Below are positions 28,651 through 40,709 of a DNA stretch of 64,000 bases, one piece after another. Made by a program: the position numbers and the translations under genes. Source of the stretch: Amoebidium appalachense (taxonomy: Eukaryota; Ichthyosporea); the NCBI GenBank assembly GCA_963693365.1, contig CAVNZM010000006.1, positions 744,001-808,000 on the forward strand, written 5' to 3'. Below the pieces are notes generated by a model. The model was not told where the DNA came from, did not search any database, and saw nothing but the letters and a program-made list of their open reading frames with translations. The stretch's first letter is position 1, and the number at the start of each line of letters is the position of its first letter.

Positions 28651-29858
28651 TGTGTGTTTCTAATGTTTTTCCGCCCGGGGGAGGGGGGGGAGGAGGGTAG
28701 CATGCGTGTGTGTGTGTACATGTGTGGACGTTTTGCTGTTTCCATGCTCGGTTTGGCCTGTGTGCATGGTGGGCTTGTGCCCTTGTGTAGATAGATGTGT
28801 TTGCAGTAGAAATGGGGTGGTAGGTGGCAACTGGAAGCCTGAACGGGGGGCCAGGGTTGGTTGAGTTGTGGTGGGGAGGTAAAAAGAAGGTATTTGCATA
28901 GTAGTTGTGTGTGCGCCTGTGCACGTGCGTGCCTGTGCTTTTGTTGTGTGAGACCTACCACGGCAGAAAGGGAAGATGTGCTTTGTGGCAGTTAAAGTGG
29001 GCAGGTGGAAAGGATAGAAGTGCAAAGGAGAAGGGAGAAAATGTACTTTCCCGAATTTGGGCATATTTATCGTGATGTTTGCGGAGGTTGGGGGATGTTA
29101 GTTGTTTGCTGACGTTAGTTGGTACAGACACCACCCTGTCTGTGTTTGGCATTAAGGGAGAGAAGCTGGCAACAGTCGATACGGGCCTAATGCTGGGATA
29201 CAGGTGGGATACATGCTGCCACCACACACACACGCACATGCATGCAAACAAGGCACACATGAATACGAGACATGTACATATGCATCCAAGACACACATAA
29301 ATACAAGACATACACATGCATCCAAGACACACATGAATACAAGACATACACATGCATCCAAGACATACACATGCATCCAAGACATACACATGCATCCAAG
29401 ACACACATGAATACAAGACATACACATGCACACAAGGCAGACATATGAAAACACAAGGCAGACATATGCAACACAAGGCATACATATGCAACACAAGGCA
29501 AACATATGCAACACAAGGTAGACATATGCAACACAAGGCAGACATATGCAACCCAAGGCACACCCATGCATACAAGACACTCATGAATACGAGACACACA
29601 CATGCCCCTTCCCCCCCCCCCCCCCCCCCCCCCCCCCCTTCCCCCTGCTTTTCCAAAACCCCACTCCATCAACAAAAAAGAAGCAAAAATAAATCAAACC
29701 AAATAGGTGACCAGGGCCAAGCACACACCACAAGCGATTCTATTGGCCACGAACACACACAAACCAAATGAACTGACGGCTATTCCCCAGTGCTTGTGTG
29801 TCTCCTGACTCCCGCTTCATCATGTGCACCGGATTTGTGGGAGAGGCAAAGGTGACCG

Positions 29859-29903
<45 letters not shown>

Positions 29904-30069
29904 AAAAAAAAAAAAAAATCTAAAGGGTGGTCCGGGGGCAGGGGGGTGGGGGTGGAGGGAGGTTGAGAAACGTTTTTGCATGGGGCGGGAGTGGGGTTGG
30001 GGGTGAGGGGGGGGGGGGGAAGGTGGGGTGGGGTGGGGATGGGAGGGGGGGGGGCTGGGATGGGAGTGT

Positions 30070-30100
<31 letters not shown>

Positions 30101-30195
30101 GGGGGGGGGGGGAGAGGGGCTACAGGGTTAGTTCACATGAGCTGAAGTTTTCTTTCTTTCCTTCCCTAATCCATTTTTTTGAAGGGATGGAGTCG

Positions 30196-30237
<42 letters not shown>

Positions 30238-30503
30238 AGAGTGTGTGTGTGTGTGTGTGTGTTGGGGAGGGGGGAAGGGGAGGGGGGGAGGGCTGCCCTT
30301 GACATTTGGAATGCTATATGGGGTGTACTGACTGTTCGCTGTCAGATCTACGAGGTGGAGTATTCGAAGACGGGGGAGTTTGTGAAGGTGGCTAAGGCAT
30401 ACCAGCTCAAGGTGCATTCCTCTTTCTCTGTGTGCTCTCTCACTCTCTGCCTGATGTTCAAACCTGAATGTGCACATGGTCATACATTCGTTACAGTCCA
30501 CAA

Positions 30504-30562
<59 letters not shown>

Positions 30563-31265
30563 AAAGAAAAGACACACATACACACCACCCCCCTCCTCCA
30601 ACTCTCCCCTTCCCCCAAAAGACAACACACATACATACACGAACACAAACAGACACACCCGCACAGACACGTGTGCGCGCACGCACACACACACAACACA
30701 CACACACACACACAGACACACACGCACGCGCGCGCGTACACACACACACACACACATACACACATACACACACCACACACACACATACACGAACGCACAC
30801 ACACACACACTCACACACTCACACTCAAACAGGCACCAGGCACAATACCGAACTTAAATCCAAGTTCTTTTATCTTTGTTTCTGCATTGTTCACCTCAAG
30901 CATCCACCTCGTTCGTCTGGTGCACACTCACAACTAAGAATATTGTCCATTCTTGGTGTAGAAGTCAGCATCCCTCGAGTTAAGTGTTCTACTAGAATTT
31001 CAAAAAAATAAAAATAAAATCAAGACACCGCCCACCACCCACTTCCTATCACAATACAAGATTAAAATGATCTTAGGAAATTAATGACACCACCACACAC
31101 ACCAACACTAACTTTCTCCGGGGGGGGGGGGGGCATAGGGGCATACGGGGGGGATCTACTCGGGGTGTTTCAGTGAAGACGGCAAGCTGGCAGCGACCGT
31201 GTCGAAGGATGGAACGTGGAAGTTGTGGGACATAGACAGTGGGTGTCCCCGTGTACCTGTGTGTG

Positions 31266-31318
<53 letters not shown>

Positions 31319-31338
31319 GCGCGTGTGTGCGTGTGCGT

Positions 31339-31381
<43 letters not shown>

Positions 31382-31839
31382 CGCGTGCATGTGTAGATGT
31401 GCATGTCTGTGCGCGGGTGTTTGTGTGTGGCCATGGCTGTGTCTGCATGTGCGTGCGGGGTGTGTGTGGTTGGTTGGTGGGGCGGGGGGTGGGGAGTGTG
31501 AAGGGGATAGGGGAGGGGTGATAGCTTTTGCATAAAAGGACTATGAGAGGTTATCTGAGGGCAAACACACGAACACGGATTTAGTTCTTTTCCTCATTCG
31601 CGCCAGACACACAACACAAGCACGCGCTACGTGCACACACGCCATATACACACACGCGAAACGGCACACACGAGTATGCACACACCCACATACACCTTGC
31701 ACGCACACACTCACATACACCTTGCACGCACACACTCACGCACGAGTGTGCACGAAAGTCCTAAGTTAAGGCAGGCACGCAAGCACAATGCACACACCTT
31801 ACAGCACGCCCGGACACACGACATGCGCACGTGCAGACA

Positions 31840-31898
<59 letters not shown>

Positions 31899-31970
31899 CC
31901 ATCACAACCACAAAACAGCGTTGGCATCCACCTCTGCATATCGAGGAAGAATCACCCCCTCCCCCCCCCC

Positions 31971-32001
<31 letters not shown>

Positions 32002-32118
32002 TTCCCCCCGGTCTCTCCGGTGGCTCACCTAGTCTGTCTTCCGCCGATGTCAACCTTTTCCGATGCTCGAGTCCATATGAGTATATATCCCGTGTTGGTG
32101 TTACTGATTCCCCCCTTA

Positions 32119-32182
<64 letters not shown>

Positions 32183-32235
32183 TCAAAGCATCATGACATC
32201 GAGAACCCCCCCCCCCCCCCCTTCCTCCCTCCCCC

Positions 32236-32266
<31 letters not shown>

Positions 32267-33060
32267 ACACAGTCCGCTACCAGGCTGGGCAGGATGCCGC
32301 ATGCCTTGTGACTGCCAAGTATACCGCCATCAAAGACCCACTTCAAGATGAAGTCCACCAGCACACACACATAAAGGTTGTCATCTTTGCCCCTCCCTCC
32401 CCCCCCCCCCCCCCCCCCCCTTCTCTCCCCCCCCCCCCTCCCCCCTTCCCCCCTTCCCCTCCCCCTCCTGGCCTTTCGAAACTCGGGCGCCGCGGATGGC
32501 TTGGGGCCCCGCTGAGGATGGGCTCTATATGTTGTGGATACTCTTTATGTGGTTTGTGCTCTGCATTGCGGCGTCCGTTGTGAATGTGCGCTTTGGACTC
32601 AATAACGCCCCCCTCCCCCCCCCCCCCCCCCCCCCCACCTTTCTCCTGACGTAAACCATGTATTAATGATGCATACTCGTGTGTGTGTGTGTGTGTGTGT
32701 ACATACTTCGGGGCCCGACCGGGTGAAGATAGGGTTGGATCTCATTGTGATTTGGTGTGCAACAGAAAACGGATCGGGTCGATTATGACGGCATTCACTG
32801 CCTATTGCTTGTTTGTGTACAACCTCTGTGTCCCTTCATGTTTTTTATTGCTTGTATGACTCATTCTCTACCCCCTCCTTCCTCTACCACCTATTAGCTA
32901 TTAATTTATGACAGAGAATAACAAGTTGTAACTTTCACACACACAACTCTCTTCAGCTTTCACCTGACAACACGACGGTGGTGGTGGCGGTGGGCACTGG
33001 CCTCTACTTTTTTGCTGCAAAGAATGGCACCCTCGTGCAGTCCATACCCTCGGCACATGC

Positions 33061-33137
<77 letters not shown>

Positions 33138-34117
33138 CACATGTGTATGGGTGTGTGGTGTGTGGGCGTCTGGGTGGGTAGGTGTGTGTGTGTATGTGCA
33201 GGTGTACTTGTGTGAATTTGTGTTCACCTTTCATGTGCATGTGTGCTTGTGCTTCTTAACATGTAAACGTGCGCCAGCTTTCGTGTGTGCATGCATGCAC
33301 CTGCACTTGTACTTGTGTGTCCATATGTGAGCTTGTGTGTGTCCCTTGACTGTGGGTGTACGATGGGGTCGGGGCGCAACCGTCGGGGGGGGAAGCGGCG
33401 GCCGGGGGGGGGGGGGGGGGGGGGGAGGGGGGGGGAAGGGGGGGGGGATTTGACTGATAACGGGGGAAGATGTATTTGTGGCTGGCATTTGTTGTTCCTA
33501 TTCCTATTGTGCATACCCTTGGTCTTTCCTTATTAGGAACTGGGATTTGGTTGTAGTCGCCAATTGGACGATTAAGTTTGAGGGCAGGCAGAGTGGGCAC
33601 CTCTTGCTGATGATTCCATCCTTTTCTTCTCCTTCATGTACCCCCCCCCCCCCACCCCCCCCCCCCTCTCCCCCCTTGGCCCCCCTCCCCCCCCCCCCAC
33701 ACACACACACACACACACCTACCCAACCATCCCCCCTCCCCCTCCACCCTCGGCCCCTCCCGCCGTCCCCTCCCCCCCCCAACACACACATCACGCACAC
33801 ATCAAACAAAACTCACACGCCCACCCACACCCACACCATCACACCACCCACCCACACCATCACACTACACCAACCCACCTACCTATGGCTACGCACACAC
33901 CCCTCCACCCACCCACCCACTCACCCCCACCATCACCTCACACACTCACAGGGACCATCACGGGGTTGGCGTTTGATGCGGGCAGTGAGGTTGCACTAAG
34001 CAGCAGCCGTGACCGCAGTGTTCGTGTGTGGACAAATGTGGCAGGCATGAAGGTGAAGGTGGATGAGCTGGCGAGGAGGTTGAAGGGGGAGACGAGCGAC
34101 CTGGTCAAGGTGTGTGT

Positions 34118-34169
<52 letters not shown>

Positions 34170-34171
34170 GG

Positions 34172-34203
<32 letters not shown>

Positions 34204-34665
34204 GCGTGTGCGTGCGTGCGTGTGTTTTTGATGACTTTTTGGTGAGGCCAGACTGTTTCATGTCGTGGTTGGTGTGCTCTTTCGCCTTGGTTCATGTGTG
34301 TACGCGTGTGCTCGAATATGTGCGTACGTTGTGTGTGCACGTGCGTCATATGGGTGTGTGTCTGTGCATGCTTGGGAATTTCTTCTTCTGCTTGTTGATG
34401 GCATGGGCTATCTGTGGGTGTACGGCAGGGGCCTACATGTGGGCCTGAGGAATGTGTGCATTTTTTTTCCTTTGCCTTTTGTCTTTTTGGCGGTGTGTGT
34501 GTTTGTTTGTTTGTGTCTGTATGTGCGTTTGTGTTGCGTGTGTGCATTTGTGCTTGTTTGTGTGTGTTAAATGAGGTGATGGCATTGTTTGTGCGTGAGT
34601 GTGCGGGTGGCGACGTCGGCAGACCGGGGTGGGCTGGCGCGCGGGCGGGTGTTGCGAAGGGGAAA

Positions 34666-34709
<44 letters not shown>

Positions 34710-34835
34710 ACCATATACGCACACGTGTCTGCAGTGTGTGTGTGTGTGTGCTGACACGTGGACGTGCAGGAGCGGCTTAAGCAGACTATTAAAGACCTCA
34801 AGGCCCAGGTCCAGGCCATCGAGGCCAGCAGCTAA
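24621..34835 (+). CDS. TBL2: TBL2-like WD40 protein, ER membrane anchored, 14 exons
   Basis: Exons 24621-24689, 25488-25601, 26499-26619, 27087-27138, 27714-27834, 28363-28483, 29128-29203, 29791-29851, 30346-30411, 31139-31238, 32273-32376, 32957-33062, 33952-34109 and 34770-34835 keep phase throughout and give 444 residues, close to the length of animal TBL2. An N-terminal hydrophobic helix (about 2-21) would be the ER anchor. A Lys/Glu-rich linker follows, then WD-type repeats: [12 protein letters not shown]...[80 protein letters not shown] and [13 protein letters not shown], then [19 protein letters not shown] and [10 protein letters not shown]. The end is a coiled coil ([18 protein letters not shown]). 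The [11 protein letters not shown] block and the EVxxxKxGEF block are characteristic of TBL2. In animals TBL2 works with PERK in the ER stress response. An in-frame ATG at 24531 is an alternative start but would bury the anchor. Introns are full of GT, CA, poly-C and poly-G arrays. Confidence 0.93.
26616..26830 (+). repeat. Degenerate tandem duplication in TBL2 intron 3
   Basis: Sequence following GTGTGTCCTAAA at 26620 recurs, diverged, after GTGTGTCCTAAAA near 26742. Related blocks of the form AGGG-TGAAT-GTTGG-TTC-ATGTGT occur about three times. The origin is unknown. Confidence 0.4.
27200..27343 (+). repeat. Dispersed repeat, copy C, in TBL2 intron 4
   Basis: Shares TGGGCTCTGCGTATG with copy A and, with copy D at 63785, GCATACTT, GTGTTTCTC/ATGTTTCTC and CTTTGTACCGTGTTCCG in the same order. 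It is followed by C/T-rich and poly-C sequence. Confidence 0.5.
28484..28660 (+). repeat. GT, poly-G and (TGCG)n arrays abutting TBL2 exon 6
   Basis: The array starts at the 5' splice site itself with (GT)n. It continues as poly-G (28495-28530), GT-rich sequence, then (GTGC)n at about 28586-28650. Confidence 0.75.
29218..29595 (+). repeat. Minisatellite in TBL2 intron 7
   Basis: Tandem units built from ACACATGCATCCAAGACA and CACATGAATACAAGACAT (about 29226-29425) give way to about 20-bp CACAAGGCAGACATATGCAA units (about 29432-29560). The open frames across it translate the repeat on both strands and are not genes. Confidence 0.75.
30505..30560 (+). repeat. 56-base poly-C run followed by CA arrays
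   Basis: Uninterrupted C run in TBL2 intron 9, followed by A-rich sequence and CA-type repeats to about 30835. Confidence 0.8.
32120..32180 (+). repeat. 61-base poly-C run, the longest C run seen
   Basis: Uninterrupted C run in TBL2 intron 10. Further C runs follow at 32207-32252, and a CA array at 32252-32271 ends at the exon 11 acceptor. Confidence 0.8.
32474..32607 (+). repeat. Dispersed repeat, copy B, in TBL2 intron 11
   Basis: The best partner of copy A at 14171. Shared blocks are TCGAAACTCGGG, GCTGAGGATGGGCTCT, GGATACTCTTTATGT and CTCTGCAT, with poly-C directly downstream (32611-32637). Confidence 0.6.
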
Positions 34836-35908
34836 ATTTGGGTCAGACAGTCCAAAAATATCATCCTGGTCTTCCTGATTAATTTCTTTTTAGATTAATT
34901 TCTTTTTAATGTCTTAATTGTGTATTGTCGTTTGCGACTATATTTTTGGATGCGCGTGCACCTCTTTCGTGCACGTGTATGGTTCATGCCCTGCTTTACG
35001 TTGCCTGTGTGTGTCTGTGTGTGTTTATGCGGGTGTGCATTTGTATGTGTGTATGTGTACATGTGCCTGTGTGTGAGTGGATGTGTGAAGGGGTTAGGGG
35101 GTGAGACGAGGTGGTTTTGCGTCGCATATTTCTCAATTTGTTTTTCTGTGAAAAATAAAAAATAAAAATAAAAATAATGTGCTTTTTTTTTGTCCGTTGA
35201 GGATGGAAATGGCTCTTGAGCTGCATGAATGCAAATATTGGTCTGACTGAACAGTTAATTTTTGTTTGAAATTTACCCTTGTTCGCGTAATTAATTCAGT
35301 ATGGTTCTGTTTTTCAATAGAATTCTCGTAACCCATACATCACCCGCAATACTGAGTGTTGCCTAAGTGTAACACGCTTCAAGCTGGCTTGAGGCAGTAT
35401 CACTGATAATGCTCAACAATAAAGATGCACGTGTGGCATACAGAACTGGTGACTGCAGCATATGTACACGTGTATTTCATTACACCACTACAACCCCGGC
35501 CGTTTGCGGTAACTTCACAATTACAACCCCACTAGTGTCTAATAGTGCTCATAGTGGTTGAAATGGCTCGCGTGACCCTCACCTTGCTCAATATCAACCC
35601 CCACAGAAAATTCTTAAGTATAATAGTAACAATCATTCGCGAGTACTTTACGCATCACACTTCACTCTTGCCACGCGGCTATGAACACGGAAGAACATAT
35701 ATATCAGCCGAGAATTCGAGCATAGTTTAACAACCAATCACAAGGCAGCCATACAAATATAAGAAGCTAGATTTCGATTCACCCGCCGTATGACCATTTC
35801 AAACAGCCACCCATGACACAAGGGCTATGGTCAACGCATGGAAATTACACACTTTCACACTTCACAACTCCAACATCAAGCACTGCACATCTGACTACTA
35901 TTATGATT
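34836..35908. other. 3' flank of TBL2 and intergenic sequence
   Basis: Overlapping AATAAA signals lie at 35154-35178 (AAAAATAAAAATAAAAATAA) about 320 bp after the stop and are the likely polyadenylation region. Beyond them is unique AT-rich sequence. CCAAT at 35734 and a TATA-like element near 35755 could start an antisense transcript into the DUF1769 gene. Confidence 0.5.
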
Positions 35909-36748
35909 CTACCTGCTGAGGGGCGGCACCAGCTCGAAGTTAAACATGTACTTCTTGACTTCCTCTGTGTGTGGGCCCTTGTGAGTCTTGGGCAGTGTGT
36001 AGCACACCAGCCTTATTGGCAGGTCACCCATGAAGTACTTAAGGCTCTTGTCACCCATGCCGGGGATGTGGCACAACTTCCAGTTGACAAAGTCCACGTA
36101 CATCTGGTGCATACTCAGGCTGTAAGTAACATCAGTAGAGTACTCGCTGATTTTGCTGCGCTCTGCCTTGCTCAGGGGCTCTGGGAGCATTTCCACACCC
36201 AACGTAGGTGGTTCCTCGCCGGGTGGGGTAATCACTAGGCGGTCGACTGTCGATACTAAAGGCATCACTACATGTCCCACTTCCCCTAACTCGTCACAGC
36301 CGGTGGTGGCGTGTGCCCCCGGTACGAGTGTGTTAAGCAGCTTGAAGACAAGAGCAGAGAAAACCTTCGCCATTTTGCCCATTTTGACGGCCTCCGTGGT
36401 CTCCACGCCCATGTACACAAATTCATCATTTGTGATGTTCTTGCAGCGCCCTTGTGCTTGGATCTCAAACACACGGCGGCCCTTTTCGAAATACGGGGCA
36501 TAGTATGGATCCGCCGGATCTGTGCGCAGTTTGATGAGAAAGCGACCCTCGAAGTTCTCGTTTTCAAACTCTACGGGTGCGCGGGTGTTTGCGAACACCT
36601 GCTTGGGTGTACTGCCGGTCAAGTCGTATATTTTGATGGGTATGTGGGGTGGGTTTGAAATGTCGACACCCTTCAGCGTTGTTGGCTCGACAACATGGCT
36701 GATGTCCGCATTGGAACTCTTTCTACGTATGTGCTTGATGAGCTGCAT
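35909..36748 (-). CDS. DUF1769-family protein
   Basis: Intronless, 279 residues from the chosen ATG (36748). The open frame extends to 36880, but the extra residues look like translated leader. The core matches DUF1769 (PF08588): FENENFEGRFLIKLRTD, then YFEKGRRVFEIQAQGRCKN, a short helical segment (VFSALVFKLLNTL), VMPLVSTVDRLV and the terminal GDLPIRLVCYTLPK. Within the family, the FEG-hydrophobic strand, the RRxFxIQxQGRxK motif and the late RxVC strand are the conserved points. The fission yeast member Duc1 is reported to be cortical and to bind phosphoinositide. Biochemical function is otherwise unknown. The family is common in fungi and some protists. Neighbouring genes are on the opposite strand and unrelated. 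Confidence 0.78.
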   Translation of the reverse strand: MQLIKHIRRKSSNADISHVVEPTTLKGVDISNPPHIPIKIYDLTGSTPKQVFANTRAPVEFENENFEGRFLIKLRTDPADPYYAPYFEKGRRVFEIQAQGRCKNITNDEFVYMGVETTEAVKMGKMAKVFSALVFKLLNTLVPGAHATTGCDELGEVGHVVMPLVSTVDRLVITPPGEEPPTLGVEMLPEPLSKAERSKISEYSTDVTYSLSMHQMYVDFVNWKLCHIPGMGDKSLKYFMGDLPIRLVCYTLPKTHKGPHTEEVKKYMFNFELVPPLSR

Positions 36749-39536
36749 TCTGATGGGTATATAGGCACAACGGGTGCCAGTGTTTATAAGAAAGTAGTAA
36801 AGTGGGCCATAGAGAGCAAAAATATCTGGGGAAGAAAGATAACAAAAAAGCTTTATGTACAACTTGCGGGCTCCGGCCAATTTATGCAGTTGACTACAGT
36901 GCGGCCAGGCTTTGCTTTGCTCAGAAGTGCACGATCCCCCTAGCCCTTTGCTCTGATCTAGGAAGCACTTTTCTATATTTTTGGTTTCGCCTACGAAAAA
37001 ATCATGTATATACAGAACTATGATGAGTTAAGACTGGGTTTGCTTGCATGCATTCTGTAGTCGTGTTTTCCTGTGTGTCCTGCCACAACTAGGCCACCTT
37101 ATCAAAGAGTTAGAGACAGCTTCTGCGGGTTTTCTAGGGGACGGGCCCGTGGGGATTGTTTTCTCGCTCGGATTTGGTCTGCATTGCTCTTTAAAGGGCT
37201 GACTTGCTTGCTGTGCCCCGGTAGGTTTTGAGGGGGGCCTGTTGGGGGCCAGCAGTAATGATGTCTTCTTGCGGAGTGTGGCCTGGTCATCATCGCTGCA
37301 TATGACTAGTTGGAGCAAACTAGTTTCACACATACACGTGCACTTGTACCTTTGACCGCTGGTGTCCTTTGGTCACTTGTTGTTTTATTTTTTATGAATT
37401 CATTGCTGTGGCTCTTTCGAAGTCGGTTATTTTGGTGGTCATGTGGCCTGTGGCTGCACGTTGCCTTCATATCCACTGGACCACTGATCAATAAATCCCA
37501 GTCAAGAGAAAAACTGTTAAGTACGGTTACGTTGGCACGAAAACCTGTAACCCAGAGTTCCAGAATTAGGACCAGAATATCTCACCGTGAGTTTAAATTT
37601 TAAAAAAGAAGAAAAAATACAAACTATTCTTTTCCTCGCAAATTTGTTCAAGGGAGATAGCACAAGGCAAGATCTGTGGCGGGATTCGAGACCTGGGCAA
37701 CCAACCAGCCTTCTTCTTACGATGGCACACATCCCCCGTGATCACCAACACAAAAGCCTTCATAATGTTAGAATCGATGCAGAGTTTCCAGCCGTAGATG
37801 AATATAGCACTTTGATTGATATAAATCAACCAAAGAAACTCTTTTTACAAACTGAAAGCCGCTAAGAATGATAATGCAGCATTAGGTCCTTAGTGGATAT
37901 CGTGATGACGGGAGTTGAGGGGGAAGCTGGTCACCAATGATCTTGGAGAAATACCTGATTTTTATCAGGCATTGCCGGGGTTTGGCGTTCTTAATCGTAT
38001 TTAGGCACATTCCGAGGATTGTGACACCCTTCAGGGTCGTATTTACTAATTGGATGGCTCCTGTTAATCGTGTTACGGGGTTTCCTAAATCGTATTTTAG
38101 GCCGATACCTTTCGTAACGCAAACCCAGATTTCTATTTATATTTTCGAACATTTAAGTCTTATTTGTACTGCATTTGATTGGACAATATTGTGGAATAGA
38201 AGGGGGCAAAAAAGTAAAGCGGCTCAGATCTTCGCCCAGAGATCTTGCCCAACTGCCCCAGCCCCAAAAAGCCTTACTAATGGAGAGAAAAGAACAATAT
38301 TTATATGTCTAATTTGTAGCAGAGTGATATTATTTCACAACTCAATATGGCTTTTAAGTGCTCAAGTTGCACAGGGCTCATTTTGAGGGTCACCGCAACA
38401 CTTCGCAATTGCACAATCGTGCACGTGAGTGGTTGACGTCACGCTGCCCACGAGCCAAGACCATCTACAAGACGAAGGAAACTGACTTGCAAGTTGGCGA
38501 TTTTTCAGGCTGCCAGGATCCTGCTGAGCTCAGTACGCAGATGTGGCACTGCAGGGGCATGCATGCGCATATGCAGGCAGCCCGCGGCCCGGCGGTGCCA
38601 GTCACGCCTGCTGAAGTGGGGGCACCATGCATAAAGCACAAAGCAGGAACCCACTGGGCCTGCATGTTCTGCATGGGTCTTCAAGTCTGCGCGTGGAAGA
38701 CCAAGCAAAAGCGGACACACGAGGGATGCTTCGTGTTTGCGCGATTGGATCAAATTCGAATGGCTACGTAGTCTGGCCCAACCACTTGGTCAATCATGTA
38801 ATAAATGTTTGGTTGCCGATCAAATTGTTGATTAGCCTAGCAGCAGTAATTGTCACATAGTGCGCAAACCCCACAGATTTGGCGCCCTTAACAGATCCTC
38901 TTGGGTGTTTGCAACAACAATACCTGCCCCTGCCCCCTTCTTCCCCCCCCCCCCCCCCCCCCCCCCTCCCCTCCCCTCCTCCTCCTCCTCCCGCTCCCCC
39001 CACCACAAAAAAAATTTTGAAAGAAAAAAGAGGAAAAAGAACTGTGCCTCACCATCTGCAGTGTGTGTATACATGCCCTTGGGTCGGCTTTTGTTGTCAA
39101 CTTACCTCGGGGCCATGCCTCCATACATGTCAAGATTTCCTAAATATCACTTTATAGGAATATAGGTGCTAGATAGGGCCCGGGATGTCTGGATTGTGAG
39201 GCCTTAGGCCCTGGTAATCTGCCCATGCCACGGGTTTGGGTGGGCCCCTCTTCCGGCTACGGCCGGCCCTTTGCCTACGCACTTTGTGGGGCCTGGAAGG
39301 ACTTTGATGACTAAGCTGCTGTTCCAGGCCCACTGAAAATGGAAACGGGTACAAGGTCACAGGAGAGGCCGGCAAGGGAACACAACGAGCCTCAAGGAAG
39401 ATCGACCTTCGAATTCATGATGTGCCAGTGCACGCCTGAACCGTTATTTCTGTTGTCACGCAACGGCCAGTGCTGGCACGTACTGACGGTCCCTGGGCTG
39501 CTATGAACTTACCGTTCGCCTCACACCCACACTCTA
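36749..39536. other. Unique intergenic sequence with one unexplained open frame
   Basis: Apart from poly-C at 38945-38966, simple repeats are few. The stretch 38358-38771 (+) is GC-richer than its AT-rich surroundings and holds an open frame with clustered Cys/His (CIKHKAGTHWACMFCMGLQV). It has no recognised domain and could be an exon, a transposon relic or chance. Elsewhere only short overlapping frames occur. Confidence 0.35.
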
Positions 39537-39631
39537 TTTTTCCTTACACTCTCGCGACCGCGTGCATGCTTTCTCTCACGGCGGCTCTACGGTCCCGAGA
39601 GTCCAGTGTTCGCTGTGTGTGTAAGGAAAAA
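39537..39631. repeat. Nested imperfect inverted repeat (95 bp)
   Basis: The outer arms TTTTTCCTTACAC (39537-39549) and GTGTAAGGAAAAA (39619-39631) are exact reverse complements. Inner arms CTCTCGCGACCG (about 39549-39560) and CGGTCCCGAGAG (about 39590-39601) pair with one mismatch. The whole could fold as a long hairpin, either a tiny MITE or a structured RNA. Confidence 0.5.
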
Positions 39632-39723
39632 TACGAGTCACCTCAGTAGGTGACAGCGGCCAGTGATGGCTCGCTTTGTATGTAGTGGTTTTACTTTCGG
39701 CAACCTATTGCCCATATTTCTTA

Positions 39724-39762
39724 AACGTCGTGGTTGAATACAAGTGAACGTCGTGGTTGAAT
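39724..39762 (+). repeat. Direct repeat of 16 bp, period 23
   Basis: AACGTCGTGGTTGAAT occurs at 39724-39739 and again, identical, at 39747-39762. Confidence 0.7.
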
Positions 39763-40171
39763 CATGAAAGCCTCACAATCAAGTCAGAGTACAGCTACGT
39801 AGCGCAGGAGCAGTGCTGCCTGCTTGCAACGGTTGATCCTAAGGTCAGCGAATCAGATCCTCCCAACTTCTGGGCGGCTAAATTGAATTTTTGAATGGCT
39901 TCCTGACTTTTTTAGCCGCTACTCACTGCACTTGAAGAGCTGAAGACCAACTTTCCCTTTTAAAAAAAAAAGGCCAACTTTGTTGCCTGGAAAACGCTGC
40001 AGAAGCATCTCAGTTTTTTCTTTGTGTGTTTTCTTGATCACTTTGAGCGGAATGAAAATTCTCTCCGGCAGCACTATTATAAGCGAATCAGCGCCCATTT
40101 GAATGCGAATCCAACTGCATGCATGGTAGCAAGCAAGCCCTCCCAGTTTGATTGCTTTGTCAGGAGCAAAA

Positions 40172-40629
40172 ATGGATGTTGTTGTTGACGTGCTGAGCTA
40201 CAAGGAGCTCCAACAGGTGGCCAAGCAGGTCGGCCTCAAGGCAAACCAAAAGGTGCATTTATTCCTCTTTCTTTTTTTTTTTTTTTTGGTCAAATCCCAA
40301 GTGCAGTTCTGCACGACCAAATACTCCTGCAAAGTCAACCTTTCAACTCTCGTCGGCCGGTCTCCCCACCTGCTCGTCGGCTATAGCCCTCTCTCATTGT
40401 GTCGCTTTCGCTCAATTTGAAACATCACAAAAGGGGATAAGTTCTCCAGGATACACGCACTAGCAAACACAACGTCCCCAAATCCCTTCCCCAACATGCT
40501 TCAGTATAGCATAATTGCGCATCATATTTACGTTCTATGCCATTGCAGACGTGGCACCCAAGTCTGTGCCATAACACACATGCACATTCACATGCACATA
40601 CGTGAACATGACTTGCACACTAACACCTA

Positions 40630-40709
<80 letters not shown>

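Noticed and set aside
29152-29675. Minus-strand Cys/Met/Leu-rich frames and plus-strand His/Thr frames
   Set aside because: They translate a minisatellite in TBL2 intron 7.
35813-36503. Plus-strand frames across 35.8-36.8 kb, one preceded by CCAAT and TATA-like elements
   Set aside because: They are antisense shadows of the well-matched DUF1769 gene. The promoter-like elements are noted but the frames have no family match.
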